Positions 45,474-56,994 of a DNA stretch of 64,000 nucleotides are shown here, piece by piece (the stretch's first letter is position 1; each line of letters begins with the position of its first letter). The DNA is taken from positions 62,001 through 126,000 of the forward strand of contig JAUSTR010000002.1 in NCBI GenBank assembly GCA_030812955.1, read 5' to 3'. The notes below the pieces were generated by a model. It did not search any database, had not been told where the DNA came from, and saw only the letters and a program-made list of their open reading frames with translations. This DNA is from Bacillus alveayuensis (GTDB taxonomy: Bacteria > Bacillota > Bacilli > Bacillales > Aeribacillaceae). Both the position numbers and the translations under genes were made by a program.

Positions 45474-46742
45474 ATGAAGATCATCAAAGTTTCAGATGAA
45501 AAGCTTTCCTTAAGACGAACGATTGAATCTGGTACAGAAAAGCAGCAGCAAGCAGTTAAAACGATTATCGAACAAGTGAAGGCTTTAGGGGATCAAGCGG
45601 TTTTATCTTATACGAAACAGTTTGACGGTGCAGAATTGACATCGCTGAAGGTGACACAGGATGAAATCGAAAATGCATATGAGCAGCTTGATGATGAGTT
45701 GATATCCATTATTCGTGAAGCAGCAAAAAATATTTATAATTTCCATGAAAAACAAAAACGAAACTCTTGGATTGATTTTGATGAAAACGGCACAATGCTC
45801 GGACAAAAAATAACGCCGCTTGATTGTGTTGGCGTTTATGTTCCAGGGGGAACAGCAGCCTATCCTTCTTCTGTGTTAATGAATGTGATGCCAGCAAAGG
45901 TTGCGGGTGTTCAACGAATTGCCCTTACTTCACCTCCTAATGAAAAAGGTGAACTATCTCCAGGTGTGCTCGTGGCTGCAAATGAAGCAGGTGTTACGGA
46001 AGTTTATAAAGCAGGTGGGGCTCAAGCGATTGCGGCTCTTGCTTATGGGACGGAAACGATCACACCTGTTGATAAAATTGTTGGTCCTGGAAACATATAT
46101 GTAGCTTTAGCGAAGCGAGCTGTATTTGGCCTTGTCGATATTGATATGATTGCTGGTCCGAGTGAAATCGTTATTTTAGCAGATGACTCGGCACGTGCAA
46201 ATGAAGTAGCGGCCGATTTGCTTTCCCAGGCTGAGCATGATCCGATGGCCACTAGTATTCTTGTAACGACGTCTATAGTAGTAGCCGAAAATGTTCAAAG
46301 AGAAGTGAAAAGGCAGCTTCAAAGTCTTCCGAGAAAAAATATCGCCGCTTTATCTATTGAACAATACGGGAAAATATATGTAACAGAGACGATGGAGCAA
46401 GCGGTAAGAATTGTGAATGAGTTAGCTCCGGAGCATTTAGAAATATTAACTGAACACCCAGAGGAGTGCTTGGCCAAAATTAAGCATGCTGGGGCAATAT
46501 TTTTAGGACGATATAGCTCAGAGCCAGTTGGTGATTATTTTGCTGGACCAAACCATGTCCTGCCGACAAATGGAACGGCTCGTTTTTCAAGCCCTTTAAA
46601 TGTGGATGATTTTGTCAAAAAATCGAGCATTATTTCTTATAGTAAAGAGGCTTTTTTAGCTAATGCTGAAAAAATAACAAAACTGGCTCGATATGAAGGA
46701 TTAGAAGCTCATGCGCGAGCCGTTGAATCGCGTTTGAAATAG
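45474..46742 (+). CDS. hisD: Histidinol dehydrogenase
   Basis: 422 residues; the last two oxidation steps to histidine, zinc- and NAD-dependent. [30 protein letters not shown], the zinc-region LLSQAEHDP and [11 protein letters not shown] are intact. The ATG at 45474 follows CAGGAGTGA by 8 bases; the frame is open 23 codons further upstream inside hisG. Confidence 0.97.
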   Translation: MKIIKVSDEKLSLRRTIESGTEKQQQAVKTIIEQVKALGDQAVLSYTKQFDGAELTSLKVTQDEIENAYEQLDDELISIIREAAKNIYNFHEKQKRNSWIDFDENGTMLGQKITPLDCVGVYVPGGTAAYPSSVLMNVMPAKVAGVQRIALTSPPNEKGELSPGVLVAANEAGVTEVYKAGGAQAIAALAYGTETITPVDKIVGPGNIYVALAKRAVFGLVDIDMIAGPSEIVILADDSARANEVAADLLSQAEHDPMATSILVTTSIVVAENVQREVKRQLQSLPRKNIAALSIEQYGKIYVTETMEQAVRIVNELAPEHLEILTEHPEECLAKIKHAGAIFLGRYSSEPVGDYFAGPNHVLPTNGTARFSSPLNVDDFVKKSSIISYSKEAFLANAEKITKLARYEGLEAHARAVESRLK

Positions 46743-46753
46743 GGGGATAGACA

Positions 46754-47341
46754 ATGGAGAGAACAGCGAAGATTTTACGTAAAACAAATGAAACGGATAT
46801 TACATTATCACTTGCCATAGATGGAGAAGGAAAATCAAATCTTGAAACGGGAGTCCCTTTTTTATCCCATATGCTTGATTTATTTACGAAGCATGGACAC
46901 TTTAATTTAGAGGTTTTGGCAAAAGGAGATATTGAAATCGACGATCACCATACGACAGAGGATATTGGCATTTGTTTAGGACAAGCATTGCGAGAAGCTC
47001 TAGGCGATAAAAAAGGAATTAAGCGCTATGGTAATGCTTTTGTACCAATGGATGAAGCATTAGCACAAGTAGTTGTAGATTTAAGCAATCGCCCTCATTT
47101 TGAAATGAAGGGAGAATTTCCGGGAGAAAAAGTAGGTACTTTTGATACAGAGCTTGTTCATGAGTTTTTATGGAAGCTGGCTCTAGAAGCACGGATGAAT
47201 TTACATGTCATTGTTCATTATGGGAGAAACACCCATCATATGATTGAAGCTGTTTTTAAAGCATTAGGAAGAGCACTTGATGAAGCGACGATGATTGACC
47301 CACGTGTGAAAGGGATTCCATCAACGAAAGGAATGTTGTAA
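46754..47341 (+). CDS. hisB: Imidazoleglycerol-phosphate dehydratase
   Basis: 195-residue manganese enzyme for the sixth step. The metal-binding His-rich motifs [11 protein letters not shown] and [18 protein letters not shown] are present. GGGGGA lies upstream of the ATG; 11 bases after hisD. Monofunctional, without the phosphatase half found in enterobacteria. Confidence 0.97.
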   Translation: MERTAKILRKTNETDITLSLAIDGEGKSNLETGVPFLSHMLDLFTKHGHFNLEVLAKGDIEIDDHHTTEDIGICLGQALREALGDKKGIKRYGNAFVPMDEALAQVVVDLSNRPHFEMKGEFPGEKVGTFDTELVHEFLWKLALEARMNLHVIVHYGRNTHHMIEAVFKALGRALDEATMIDPRVKGIPSTKGML

Positions 47342-47343
47342 CA

Positions 47344-47964
47344 ATGATTGCGATCGTTGACTATGGGATGGGCAATTTATATAGTGTGAGCAAAGCTTTG
47401 GAACGTTTAGGATCCGACTATTTTTTATCTAGTCGAACAGATGAATTAAAACAGGCTGATGGCTTTATTTTACCGGGAGTTGGCTCATTTAAAGATGCGA
47501 TGCAGCTATTATCGGAAATGGGTCTTGATAATTTTTTAATACAAGAAACAAAGAACGGAAAACCGCTTCTCGGCATTTGTTTAGGTATGCAGCTATTGTT
47601 TGAAGAAAGTGAAGAAAACGGTTTAACAAAAGGGCTCGGCCTATTAAGCGGAAAAATAAAAAAGATTCCATCTGAGCAATTAAAGGTGCCGCACATGGGG
47701 TGGAACAAATTAACGTTTCATGCTGAACACGATTTATTAAAAGGGCTAAAAGAAGATTTTGTTTATTTTGTCCATTCTTATTATGCCGTTACGGATCAAG
47801 AGGAGATTGTTCTGGCAAGTGCTGAATACGGAGTAAAAGTACCGGCCGTTGTTGGAAAACATCATATTCTCGGTACACAATTCCACCCAGAGAAAAGTGG
47901 GAAGTTAGGAATGGCCATTTTACAAAATTTCTTATCCATTGTAGACGGGAAGGAGCAAAAGTAA
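47344..47964 (+). CDS. hisH: Imidazole glycerol phosphate synthase, glutaminase subunit
   Basis: 206 residues; class I glutamine amidotransferase that supplies ammonia to HisF. Catalytic Cys in [10 protein letters not shown], His and Glu in GTQFHPEKS. Two bases after hisB, one base overlap with hisA. Confidence 0.97.
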   Translation: MIAIVDYGMGNLYSVSKALERLGSDYFLSSRTDELKQADGFILPGVGSFKDAMQLLSEMGLDNFLIQETKNGKPLLGICLGMQLLFEESEENGLTKGLGLLSGKIKKIPSEQLKVPHMGWNKLTFHAEHDLLKGLKEDFVYFVHSYYAVTDQEEIVLASAEYGVKVPAVVGKHHILGTQFHPEKSGKLGMAILQNFLSIVDGKEQK

Positions 47965-48698
47965 TGGGGTTTACGATTTATCCAGCAATCGATATTTTAG
48001 GTGGTAAATGCGTTCGCCTAATCCAAGGCGATTATAACAAAGAAACGGTGTATGGCAACTCCCCGCTTGAAATGGCAAAGCGTTTTGTCACAGAAGGTGC
48101 CGAATGGATTCATATGGTCGATTTAGATGGCGCTAAAGCTGGAAAGCGAATTAACCACGAGCATGTGATCAAAGCAGCAAAGGAATTAAATGTAAAGGTA
48201 CAAGTTGGTGGGGGAATTCGGACGGAAGAAGATATTCAAGATTATTTGGACAACGGAGTTTCCCGTGTCATTTTAGGGAGCGCCGCCATTTCTAACCGTC
48301 CATTTGTGGAAAAAATGCTATCGAAGTATGGAAACCGGATTGCTATTGGAATCGACGCAAAAAATGGCTATGTTTCAACAGAAGGCTGGCTCCAAACTTC
48401 GGAAGTTCTTGCAGTGGAATTAGGAAAAGAGCTTGCGAAGAGCGGGGCAGAAATTTTTATTTTTACAGATATCGCAACAGATGGTATGCTTTCAGGACCT
48501 AACATCAAAGCCGTTCAGGAAATGGCAAAGGAAACGGGGAAATCCGTCATTGCTTCTGGGGGAGTCAGCTCTGTGGACGATCTCAATGCGCTAAAAGTAC
48601 TAGAGAAAGATGGGGTCATTGGAGCCATTGTTGGCAAAGCGATTTATACTGGTAAAATTCGTTTAACGGATGTGCTTCAAGAGGTGAAAGAAGCATGA
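47964..48698 (+). CDS. hisA: Phosphoribosylformimino-AICAR ribotide isomerase
   Basis: 244-residue TIM barrel; opens the ribose ring by an Amadori rearrangement. [13 protein letters not shown] with the first catalytic Asp and the [11 protein letters not shown] loop with the second are intact. GGAAGGAGC precedes the ATG. Confidence 0.97.
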   Translation: MGFTIYPAIDILGGKCVRLIQGDYNKETVYGNSPLEMAKRFVTEGAEWIHMVDLDGAKAGKRINHEHVIKAAKELNVKVQVGGGIRTEEDIQDYLDNGVSRVILGSAAISNRPFVEKMLSKYGNRIAIGIDAKNGYVSTEGWLQTSEVLAVELGKELAKSGAEIFIFTDIATDGMLSGPNIKAVQEMAKETGKSVIASGGVSSVDDLNALKVLEKDGVIGAIVGKAIYTGKIRLTDVLQEVKEA

Positions 48699-49453
48699 TT
48701 ACAAAACGAATTATCCCTTGTTTAGATGTGAAAGATGGACGGGTTGTCAAAGGTATACAATTTGTTGAGCTAAGGGATGCAGGTGATCCGGTCGAGCTTG
48801 CAAAATTTTATGATGAGGAGGGCGCCGATGAGCTCGTCTTTTTAGATATCTCTGCTTCCCATGAAGGACGAAAAACAATGGTCGAGGTTGTTGCCCAGGT
48901 TGCAGCAAAACTAGCGATTCCATTTACAGTAGGTGGTGGTATTAACACGTTAGAGGATATGAAAAAAATTCTCCGTGCAGGGGCGGATAAAGTATCGATT
49001 AACACATCTGCTGTCCAAAATCCAGGCTTGATTACGGAAGGGGCCCAATTTTTTGGGTCGCAGTGTATTGTCGTAGCGATTGATGCGAAATATGACAAAA
49101 TGACAGGAAAATATTTTGTTTACACACACGGTGGTCGGAAACGAACAGATTGGGAAATTGTCGATTGGGCAAAAGAGGCAGTGAAACGTGGTGCAGGGGA
49201 AATTCTTTTAACAAGTATGGACGCAGACGGAGGAAAAAACGGATTTGATGTGAAATTAACGAGAATGGTGAGTGAAGCTGTAACTGTACCTGTGATCGCA
49301 TCTGGTGGAGCAGGTGAGGCACAGCATTTTTATGAAGCCTTTCAAGAGGGGCTGGCAGATGCAGCTTTAGCCGCTTCTATTTTTCATTATAAAGAAACGT
49401 CTGTTAAAGAAGTAAAAAGGTATTTACGACGCCAAGGAGTGAACATTCGATGA
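48695..49453 (+). CDS. hisF: Imidazole glycerol phosphate synthase, cyclase subunit
   Basis: 252-residue TIM barrel that partners His[14 protein letters not shown] (catalytic Asp), [10 protein letters not shown] and [14 protein letters not shown] (second Asp) are visible. Overlaps hisA and hisI by 4 bases each. Confidence 0.97.
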   Translation: MITKRIIPCLDVKDGRVVKGIQFVELRDAGDPVELAKFYDEEGADELVFLDISASHEGRKTMVEVVAQVAAKLAIPFTVGGGINTLEDMKKILRAGADKVSINTSAVQNPGLITEGAQFFGSQCIVVAIDAKYDKMTGKYFVYTHGGRKRTDWEIVDWAKEAVKRGAGEILLTSMDADGGKNGFDVKLTRMVSEAVTVPVIASGGAGEAQHFYEAFQEGLADAALAASIFHYKETSVKEVKRYLRRQGVNIR

Positions 49454-50076
49454 ACATAGAAGATTTAAAATTTGATGAAAACGGGCTCATCCCTGCTGTT
49501 GTTCAAGATGCCATCAGCAAAGAAGTATTAACAGTTGCTTATATGAATAAGGAATCTTTATTGAAAACAATTGAAACAAAGGAAACTTGGTTTTTCAGCC
49601 GTTCACGCCAGCAGCTATGGCATAAAGGAGAAACCTCTGGAAATACGCAAACAGTGAAAGCGATTCGCTATGACTGTGACTGTGATGCGCTTGTCGTATT
49701 CGTTGAGCCGAAAGGACCTGCCTGTCATACAGGAGAATATACTTGTTTTCACAAAGATTTAATAGGAGATGACAATCGTACGGATTCAGACAGATTTGAT
49801 ATTTTGAATAAGCTTGAACAAATCATCGCCAAAAGAGATATGGAACGGCCTGAAGGCTCTTATACGACCTATTTATTTGAAAAAGGGGTCGATAAAATAT
49901 TAAAGAAAGTTGGAGAAGAGGCCGCAGAAGTGATTATCGCTGCGAAAAATCAAAGTCATGAAGAGTTAAAGTGGGAAGCTGCAGATTTGATTTTTCACTT
50001 ATTCGTTTTACTAAGGGAGCAAAAGCTTCCGCTTGATGTCGTATTACAGGTGTTAAAGGAACGATATGAAAAGTAA
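49450..50076 (+). CDS. hisI: Bifunctional phosphoribosyl-AMP cyclohydrolase/phosphoribosyl-ATP pyrophosphatase
   Basis: 208 residues (also called hisIE). N-terminal cyclohydrolase domain with [16 protein letters not shown] and metal-binding DCDCDALV; C-terminal pyrophosphatase domain with [15 protein letters not shown]. Second and third steps of the pathway. Last gene of the operon; hisC and histidinol phosphatase are not in this window. Confidence 0.97.
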   Translation: MNIEDLKFDENGLIPAVVQDAISKEVLTVAYMNKESLLKTIETKETWFFSRSRQQLWHKGETSGNTQTVKAIRYDCDCDALVVFVEPKGPACHTGEYTCFHKDLIGDDNRTDSDRFDILNKLEQIIAKRDMERPEGSYTTYLFEKGVDKILKKVGEEAAEVIIAAKNQSHEELKWEAADLIFHLFVLLREQKLPLDVVLQVLKERYEK

Positions 50077-50085
50077 ATGATTTTA

Positions 50086-50135
50086 AAAGGTGACTGTGTT
50101 GAAAAGCAATGCTGACCCAATCAGTCACCTTATTC
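50086..50135 (+). terminator. Terminator of the his operon
   Basis: AAGGTGACTG and CAGTCACCTT pair perfectly round a 25-base loop, followed by ATT. Confidence 0.7.
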
Positions 50136-50262
50136 ATTTATGATGGAGCAAGATTCTTGCTGATGTAAGGATTTCGCTCGAACAATTTGTAGACTTTATG
50201 CGGAAAAATACAAGATAGTATATAATAAGGTTGGTAAACTTTGATAAAGGGAGTCGACGTTG

Positions 50263-51123
50263 ATGCAATTAGTAGCCATTGATTTGGATGGAACATTGTT
50301 ATCTTCTCAATTAACGATATCAACCGAAAATCTCGAAGCGATTCGCGAAGCACAAAATCAAGGAAATATTGTCATGATTTGTTCGGGGCGTGCACCTGAA
50401 AATATTTTTGAACTATTGAATGACTACAATCTTTCTTGTCCGTTTGCAGCAAGCAATGGAACAGTTGTTGTGATTGATGGGAAAGAACGGGAAATCATCT
50501 CAATGGCGAAACCGGAAGTGTTGAAAACGGCACAAATTTTGGAAAGCTATCAGTCACCTTATAAGCTTTATACAAATGATGGTATTTGGATACCTAAAAG
50601 CTGGTATGACAACATTCAGACATCTTTAAAAGAAAACGAAGAGCTTAAAAGCCGATTAACCGAATTGGAATACCGGCAATTAACGGAACAGCCAAAAGAA
50701 ACGGACAGCATTCATTTTTTCAATCATATTCAAGACGTCATTGACCTTCATGATTTATTTGTACAAAAGTTCTTTATTTTGCAGCTTCATCCGCAGAAAA
50801 GAGAGGAAATGATGGAGGAATTGAAAAAACTTAAGGGGCTCACGATTACGACTTCTGGAAATGATAACATTGAAGTGATGGATGAAAAAGGGAATAAAGG
50901 ATTTGGATTGAATGCGGTCGCCCGACATTTTAATATTCCAATGAACAATACGATTGCAATCGGCGACAATTTCAATGACGTACCAATGTTGGAGGCTGCT
51001 GGGCTTTCTGTCGCTATGGGCAATGCAGATCCTAAGGTGAAAGAAATATGTGATGTTGTGACGAAAACGAATGATGAGCACGGTGTCGCCCATATTATTC
51101 GCAAATATGTATTAAATAAATAG
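50263..51123 (+). CDS. Cof-type HAD phosphatase
   Basis: 286 residues, HAD subfamily IIB with the C2 cap. Nucleophile motif AIDLDGTLLSS at the N-terminus, motif III/IV in NKGFGLNAVARHF and AIGDNFNDVPMLEAAG. Such enzymes hydrolyse sugar phosphates or pyridoxal phosphate; the substrate cannot be told. I prefer the ATG at 50263 over the TTG just before it. Monocistronic. Confidence 0.9.
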   Translation: MQLVAIDLDGTLLSSQLTISTENLEAIREAQNQGNIVMICSGRAPENIFELLNDYNLSCPFAASNGTVVVIDGKEREIISMAKPEVLKTAQILESYQSPYKLYTNDGIWIPKSWYDNIQTSLKENEELKSRLTELEYRQLTEQPKETDSIHFFNHIQDVIDLHDLFVQKFFILQLHPQKREEMMEELKKLKGLTITTSGNDNIEVMDEKGNKGFGLNAVARHFNIPMNNTIAIGDNFNDVPMLEAAGLSVAMGNADPKVKEICDVVTKTNDEHGVAHIIRKYVLNK

Positions 51124-51228
51124 GACTGTTTTCGCAAACTTTGTGTAAATGAAAAACACGTTGTGATATGAGACTTAAAGCAATTGGCGAATTACCGATT
51201 GCCTTGATGAAACATCTCTTTATAAGCA

Positions 51229-51414
51229 GGCACTTTTCTAAAAGATTGTTTGTTTTTACAATACTCTAGCTTTTCGACTGTCAGGCAAACGATACGCTAA
51301 TAGAGTGACGTGAACCGAACAAAAGTCGATAGTCGGACAATGTAATTTGTCCGAGCACGTGCTTTGTTCGGTTCGCGGATAGTTGAAAAGCTACAATGCT
51401 TACGAAAACAGTCA
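51229..51414. repeat. R1 palindromic repeat, copy 4 (inverted, degenerate)
   Basis: CACTTTTCTAAAAGATTG to CGAAAACAGTC with the GTCGGACAAT/ATTTGTCCGA apical hairpin; several mismatches and a shortened third arm. A separate piece of the other R1 end (GACTGTTTTCGCAAACTTTG) stands at 51122-51142. Confidence 0.75.
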
Positions 51415-51460
51415 AGTGAAAAGCTTAAAAATTAAAAAAGAAGCGGAGATTTTTCCACTT

Positions 51461-51937
51461 CTATTTTTTTATTAATTCCTGCTGCCAAACCTTTTTTAAC
51501 ATCGCTGTTTCATCACATGACGGCAATTTTGGACAATTGATGCAATCTTTCCACATTTTTTGCGGCAGTGACTGTTTATCAACAATATGAAATCCAAGTT
51601 TAGAAAAAAATTCGATTTGATACGTTAAGGCGATTAAGTTTTCTATTTGCAGTCTATTCGTTTCCGTTATTATTTTTTTGACAAGCTCTTTTCCGATGCC
51701 CTTCCCCTTATATTCTGGGTCAACAGCAAGTGAACGAATTTCCGCTAAATCTTTGTCCAATATATGAAGACTGGCAATGCCTGTAACTTTTCCGCCATCA
51801 TCTGCAACATAAAAGTTTTGTAGATTTTCATAAATTGATGTATATGTTCTGCTTAATAGTTTACCTTCTAGAGCATAATGTTTAATTAATTGATAAATGG
51901 TCTCGCAATCACTCATAACCGCTTTTCGAATGTTCAT
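51461..51937 (-). CDS. GNAT acetyltransferase, ArgA-like
   Basis: 158 residues. The GNAT acetyl-CoA loop is visible in GKGIGKELVKKII after AEIRSLAVDPEY. The C-terminus FFSKLGFHIVDKQSLPQKMW followed by a Cys cluster (CINCPKLPSC) is typical of ArgA-type N-acetylglutamate synthases of Firmicutes, so a role in arginine synthesis is plausible. Two AT-rich segments upstream (around 51953-51966 and 51976-51996) resemble ARG boxes, in line with AhrC control. GAGGGAGT precedes the ATG. Convergent with the HAD gene. Confidence 0.75.
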   Translation of the reverse strand: MNIRKAVMSDCETIYQLIKHYALEGKLLSRTYTSIYENLQNFYVADDGGKVTGIASLHILDKDLAEIRSLAVDPEYKGKGIGKELVKKIITETNRLQIENLIALTYQIEFFSKLGFHIVDKQSLPQKMWKDCINCPKLPSCDETAMLKKVWQQELIKK

Positions 51938-52215
51938 TTATACTCCCTCATTCGTGAATAATTATCAATAGTAAATAATATTTATTCGTATATCATATCG
52001 GTATATAGATAGATTTGTCAACATAAAACCGCCATATTTTCATGATCGTGATGATTTATATTTATACAATTTTTCCTTCTATTCAATAAGCTAAATTTTT
52101 TTTGATAATGTTTTAAGAACTATTAGTCTGTCAAGTTTTTATTATTTAAAATGTTTATTGTGAAAATGAAGGCTTTATAATAGTAATTACATATTGAAAG
52201 AAAGGGGAATCATCG

Positions 52216-53046
52216 TTGGGAAATTTGAAAGGAATGCGAATCGCTATTACGGGTTCACGAAAAAGTGAAGAAATTTCTACTTTAATACGAAAAAAGGGAG
52301 GAGAGCCTGTCATAAGGGCTATTCAGGAAACGGTGAAGGTTGCTGTTTCAACATTGCAAGAAGATCTTTACAAAGTCGTGAATAATGGAATCGATTGGGC
52401 TGTGTTTACGACAGGAATTGGGACGACCGCTCTTTTTGAGGCTGCAGAAGAGCTTGGAGTTTTGAAGCAGTATTTACAAGTTTTACAAAAGGCCAAAATT
52501 GCTGTGCGTGGATATAAAACAGTGGCTGCCCTTAAAAAACATGATGTAAATCCAGACGTTGTCGATGATGACGGAACGAATGACGGGCTGCTTCGGGCGC
52601 TCGAAGGAAGCGAGTTTGAGAATCAACAAGTTTTATTGCAATTACATGGAGAACCGATTCCGAAATTGTCCGAATGGTTTAAACATCGCAATGGAATGGT
52701 CCATGAAATTTTGCCGTATAAAACGATTGTACCGAATCGAGAAACGGTCGAACAACTATTGAATGAAATTGTCGAGAAAAAGCTAGATGCTGTTGCTTTT
52801 ACAGCAGCTCCGCAGGTTAGAGTTCTTTTTCGATTGGCTGAAAAGAGAGGGTCTTTATCAAAGCTGGTCGAAGCCTTTCAACAAGAAGTTGTGGCAGCAG
52901 CTGTTGGGAAAGTGACAGCTGGAGAACTGAGAGAACAAGGTGTACACCGACTGGTCGTTCCTCAATTAGAACGGATGGGGGCAATGATTGTCGCATTAGA
53001 TGAATATGTAAAACATAATGAGCAGTCAAATGCTGTAGAAAAATAG
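52216..53046 (+). CDS. Uroporphyrinogen-III synthase-like (HemD family) protein
   Basis: 276 residues with the two-lobed HEM4 fold: GMRIAITGSRKSEEI start, DWAVFTTGIGTTALFEAA, then DAVAFTAAPQVRVLFRLA and VVAAAVGKVTAGELREQG, the paired lobes of uroporphyrinogen-III synthase. It stands away from any haem operon, so it may be a second HemD paralogue, perhaps for sirohaem, or have another role. TTG start behind AAAGGGG. The 180 bases upstream show no gene. Confidence 0.8.
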   Translation: MGNLKGMRIAITGSRKSEEISTLIRKKGGEPVIRAIQETVKVAVSTLQEDLYKVVNNGIDWAVFTTGIGTTALFEAAEELGVLKQYLQVLQKAKIAVRGYKTVAALKKHDVNPDVVDDDGTNDGLLRALEGSEFENQQVLLQLHGEPIPKLSEWFKHRNGMVHEILPYKTIVPNRETVEQLLNEIVEKKLDAVAFTAAPQVRVLFRLAEKRGSLSKLVEAFQQEVVAAAVGKVTAGELREQGVHRLVVPQLERMGAMIVALDEYVKHNEQSNAVEK

Positions 53047-53173
53047 AAAGATTTTGCCCTTTATGTAAGTCAATGTATAAAAAGGAATGTTTTTGATCGA
53101 TGAATATTCATGTTCTCACAAGATAATATATGGTATACTAGCTACGGCAATTTATGTGAAATGGAGGATGTTA

Positions 53174-54613
53174 GTGCGAAATCAAAAAAATAATCGAACC
53201 TCTCACCATAAGGTTGTCCCATTTTTGCAGGATAGCCGTTATTTTTATCGTAGAGGCTTAAAAGCTTATCGAGAGCGCAACTTAAGCTTGGCAGCACGAA
53301 TGCTTCATCGAGCTGTTGAATTAGATCCACGAAACGATGAAGCCCTTTGCCAATTATCGATGATTTATACAGAGCTAGGTGAATATCAAAAATCGAATGA
53401 GCTATTAATCTATATTATCGAAGAAATGAATGATGGCATGACGGAATGCTATTATTTTATGGCAAACAATTATGCCCATTTAGGTTTGTTTCACGAAGCA
53501 TATAAATATGCACAAAAGTACGCAATGGAAGATCCGAACGGCGAGTTTTCAGAAGAAAATGCGGACCTTCTCGAAATGCTTGAGATGGAGGGAGAGCAAG
53601 ACTCTTTTTCAGATCAGGAAGATCTTATTGTGCGTCAGGAGTCAGCTCGTCAATGTTTAGTAAAAGGTCAATTAGATCAAGCGATTCACGAATTAAATGA
53701 ACTGATCCATCATTATCCGGACTTTTGGTCAGCCTATAATAATTTAGCATTAGCACACTTTTATTTAGGGGAAGTTGAGACAGCTAAAAAATATTTAGCA
53801 TTCGTATTAGAGAAAAACGAAGGTAATTTGCATGCATTATGCAACTTGCTTGTTTTTTATTTTTATGAACAGAAAGATGAAGAAGTGAAAAAGCTTGTGG
53901 AAAAGCTTTCTTCCATTTATCCAATGCTAATGGAGCATCGCTATAAATTAGGTGCAACGTTGGCGCTTGTCGAGCATTATGATCACGCCTTTAAATGGCT
54001 TTATTCATTATATAAAAAAGGATTTCATGGGGACGATACGTTTTATTATTGGTTATCGTACGCTGCTTATTTTACAGGCCGCCGTGATTTTGCTACTAAA
54101 TGCTGGAAACGAGTTATTCAGGAAAACCCCGAAAAAAAAGGTAGCGAACCTTGGAAGGATGATCATAAAATCACGGAAGATCTGATAGAAAAGCAATTGT
54201 ATGCTACTTATGTAGAAACGAAAGGGAAGCGTGCTCATGAATTTTATCGGCAATTGCTACATCATTCCAATGTAAAGAAAGCGATTGAAGCCATATTATC
54301 CCATAGACGCAATCATCATAAGCTGTTGTTATTTGCTTTTCAAGTTGCTGATTATCTTTTTGAAAAGAATGGTCATGAACAGTTGATAAAGACTTGGTTT
54401 CATATTTTTATTTTATCCGCGAAAACAAATTTAAAGCTGCAAAATGAAAAAGCATGGGCAGCAGCCGTAAATGTTTGGTTTAACAAACAGCATAAGATAA
54501 AGGAGACGCAAGCATACATTGCCCAAAAATATCAAATTTCACCAACAACGTTAGCTAAATATGTAAAAAAAATAAAAGAGCTCAAGATAAACTTAAATGA
54601 AGAACATGGATAA
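53174..54613 (+). CDS. yvcD: TPR-repeat protein YvcD
   Basis: 479 residues with several tetratricopeptide repeats (RRGLKAYRERNLSLAARMLHRA and the AYNNLALAHFYLGEVETAKKY region among them; each quoted only to its pattern) followed by a helical C-terminal half. The GTG at 53174 is 6 bases after GGAGG; the frame is open upstream. Role unknown; position before trxB matches B. subtilis yvcD. Confidence 0.85.
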   Translation: MRNQKNNRTSHHKVVPFLQDSRYFYRRGLKAYRERNLSLAARMLHRAVELDPRNDEALCQLSMIYTELGEYQKSNELLIYIIEEMNDGMTECYYFMANNYAHLGLFHEAYKYAQKYAMEDPNGEFSEENADLLEMLEMEGEQDSFSDQEDLIVRQESARQCLVKGQLDQAIHELNELIHHYPDFWSAYNNLALAHFYLGEVETAKKYLAFVLEKNEGNLHALCNLLVFYFYEQKDEEVKKLVEKLSSIYPMLMEHRYKLGATLALVEHYDHAFKWLYSLYKKGFHGDDTFYYWLSYAAYFTGRRDFATKCWKRVIQENPEKKGSEPWKDDHKITEDLIEKQLYATYVETKGKRAHEFYRQLLHHSNVKKAIEAILSHRRNHHKLLLFAFQVADYLFEKNGHEQLIKTWFHIFILSAKTNLKLQNEKAWAAAVNVWFNKQHKIKETQAYIAQKYQISPTTLAKYVKKIKELKINLNEEHG

Positions 54614-54615
54614 GA

Positions 54616-54720
54616 AAGAGGCTGTCCCAAAGACCCTTACACCATATATAAGATCAAAAGGGATCAGATGATCTAAATATAAAATACGTGTGGGGTTCAA
54701 TGCTTAAGGGATAGCCTCAA
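54616..54720. repeat. Inverted-repeat element/terminator after yvcD
   Basis: GAGGCTGTCCC at the left and GGGATAGCCTC at the right pair with one mismatch, followed by AACGCTTTTT. Similar in design to the hairpin after minJ. Confidence 0.55.
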
Positions 54721-54784
54721 CGCTTTTTAAAGGGGTTTATACATCATTTTCGGATGCTTCTAAATGTTATCTCCTTGCCACTTC

Positions 54785-54893
54785 CAGGCGTGTTGATTAA
54801 CCAATAATAACTAGATGAGATGGCTCTATTTCTAGCTTTTCTGCCATACGATTCTGTATGTTTAAGTAAAATAATGGATAATCAACACTTGTG
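54785..54893. repeat. R2 palindromic repeat, copy C (core deleted)
   Basis: Identical in layout to the two outer parts of copies A and B (CAGGCGTGTTGATTAACC ... TTTCTAGCTTTTCTG joined to CCATACGATTCTGTATG ... AATCAACACTTGTG), but 137 bases including all three inner hairpins are missing. Confidence 0.85.
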
Positions 54894-55003
54894 TACCGCT
54901 TCATTAAATTTGAGCAAATAGATGGCATAAAGATTGTATTTTTTATAGGATAGGTAATAGGGAATAATACTACTTAGTAGCTGTGAAATATTTAAAGGAG
55001 TGA

Positions 55004-55957
<954 letters not shown>

Positions 55958-56095
55958 GAGGGGTTTAGAACTTAATGGATGCCGGAAAAGGTTTACAAAA
56001 ACGTAACGGTCATTTAAATATCCTGTAACATCCGTGAAATAATTATCCGTTATTATAAAATTAGTAATTGACCCCCTTTAAGAATAGACATTGTC

Positions 56096-56128
56096 AGCAC
56101 GGGTGCCCTTTCCCGTGCTTCTTTTTTT
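56096..56128 (+). terminator. Terminator after trxB
   Basis: AGCACGGG, 8-base loop, CCCGTGCT, then TCTTTTTTATT. Confidence 0.88.
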
Positions 56129-56224
56129 ATTCATATAAATCAAAAAAATTTTTTTTGTAACTTATACTATTCTCATTCGTATAGCAAACGTGTACATATG
56201 TTTAGTTATCTTGGTTTTATAAAG

Positions 56225-56262
56225 GGCTGTTTTCGCAAACTTAGTTGCTTTTGATTGCCTGT
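56225..56262. repeat. R1 repeat fragment before yvcI
   Basis: GGCTGTTTTCGCAAACTTAG then TTGCTTTTGATTGCCTG matches the left end of R1. The rest of this 490-base gap holds no gene. Confidence 0.5.
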
Positions 56263-56449
56263 GTGGTGAGGCTCGAAGCATTAGCCAATCAACCCTTCTG
56301 GCAACCTCTCTAATCACAACCATTATGACGAAAGGAGCCGTATCAAAAAGTTAAAGTTTCGTGCATTGTGGTTTCATGATCATTAATAGTATAATGAAAC
56401 AATAAATAAGACGACCCATACATGTGTAGATGATTTGAGGTGATTATCG

Positions 56450-56908
56450 TTGCAAAGGGTTACAAACTGTGTACTTGTAAAGGAAGATCGAGTACTCTTG
56501 CTGCAAAAGCCAAGACGTAATTGGTGGTCAGCGCCTGGAGGGAAAATGGAGCAGGGGGAATCGATTAAAGATTCAGTCGTCCGTGAATTTCGTGAAGAAA
56601 CAGGGATCTATTTAAAAAATCCGAAAGTAAAAGGAATTTTTACAATCATTATGAAAGAAGAGGAAAAAGTCATTCAAGAATGGATGATGTTTACCTTTGT
56701 AGCGACGGAATATAGCGGCGAAAATGTTTCGGAAACAGAAGAGGGAAAGCTCGCTTGGCATCCGATTGATCATATTCAGCAATTACCGATGGCGCCAGGA
56801 GATTACCATATTATTGACTACATGGTGAAAGGTTCAGGAATGATGTATGGAACATTTACTTATACACCAGATTTTCAATTAATTTCTTACCGATTAGATC
56901 CTCAATAA
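56450..56908 (+). CDS. yvcI: Nudix hydrolase YvcI
   Basis: 152 residues. The Nudix box runs GGKMEQGESIKD..VVREFREETGI (residues about 24-46), complete with REFREE. Early KPRRNWWSAPGGK suggests nucleotide di-/triphosphate hydrolysis. TTG start behind GAGGTGATT. First gene of the yvcI-rapZ-glmR-whiA-crh run. Confidence 0.93.
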   Translation: MQRVTNCVLVKEDRVLLLQKPRRNWWSAPGGKMEQGESIKDSVVREFREETGIYLKNPKVKGIFTIIMKEEEKVIQEWMMFTFVATEYSGENVSETEEGKLAWHPIDHIQQLPMAPGDYHIIDYMVKGSGMMYGTFTYTPDFQLISYRLDPQ

Positions 56909-56994
56909 AAATAAAGTCGACCGATTTTGTTTGAACGATAAAAAGAAAAAATCGGGTAGAATACTTCCGAAATGTATGGGGGAGGAAAAAAGCG

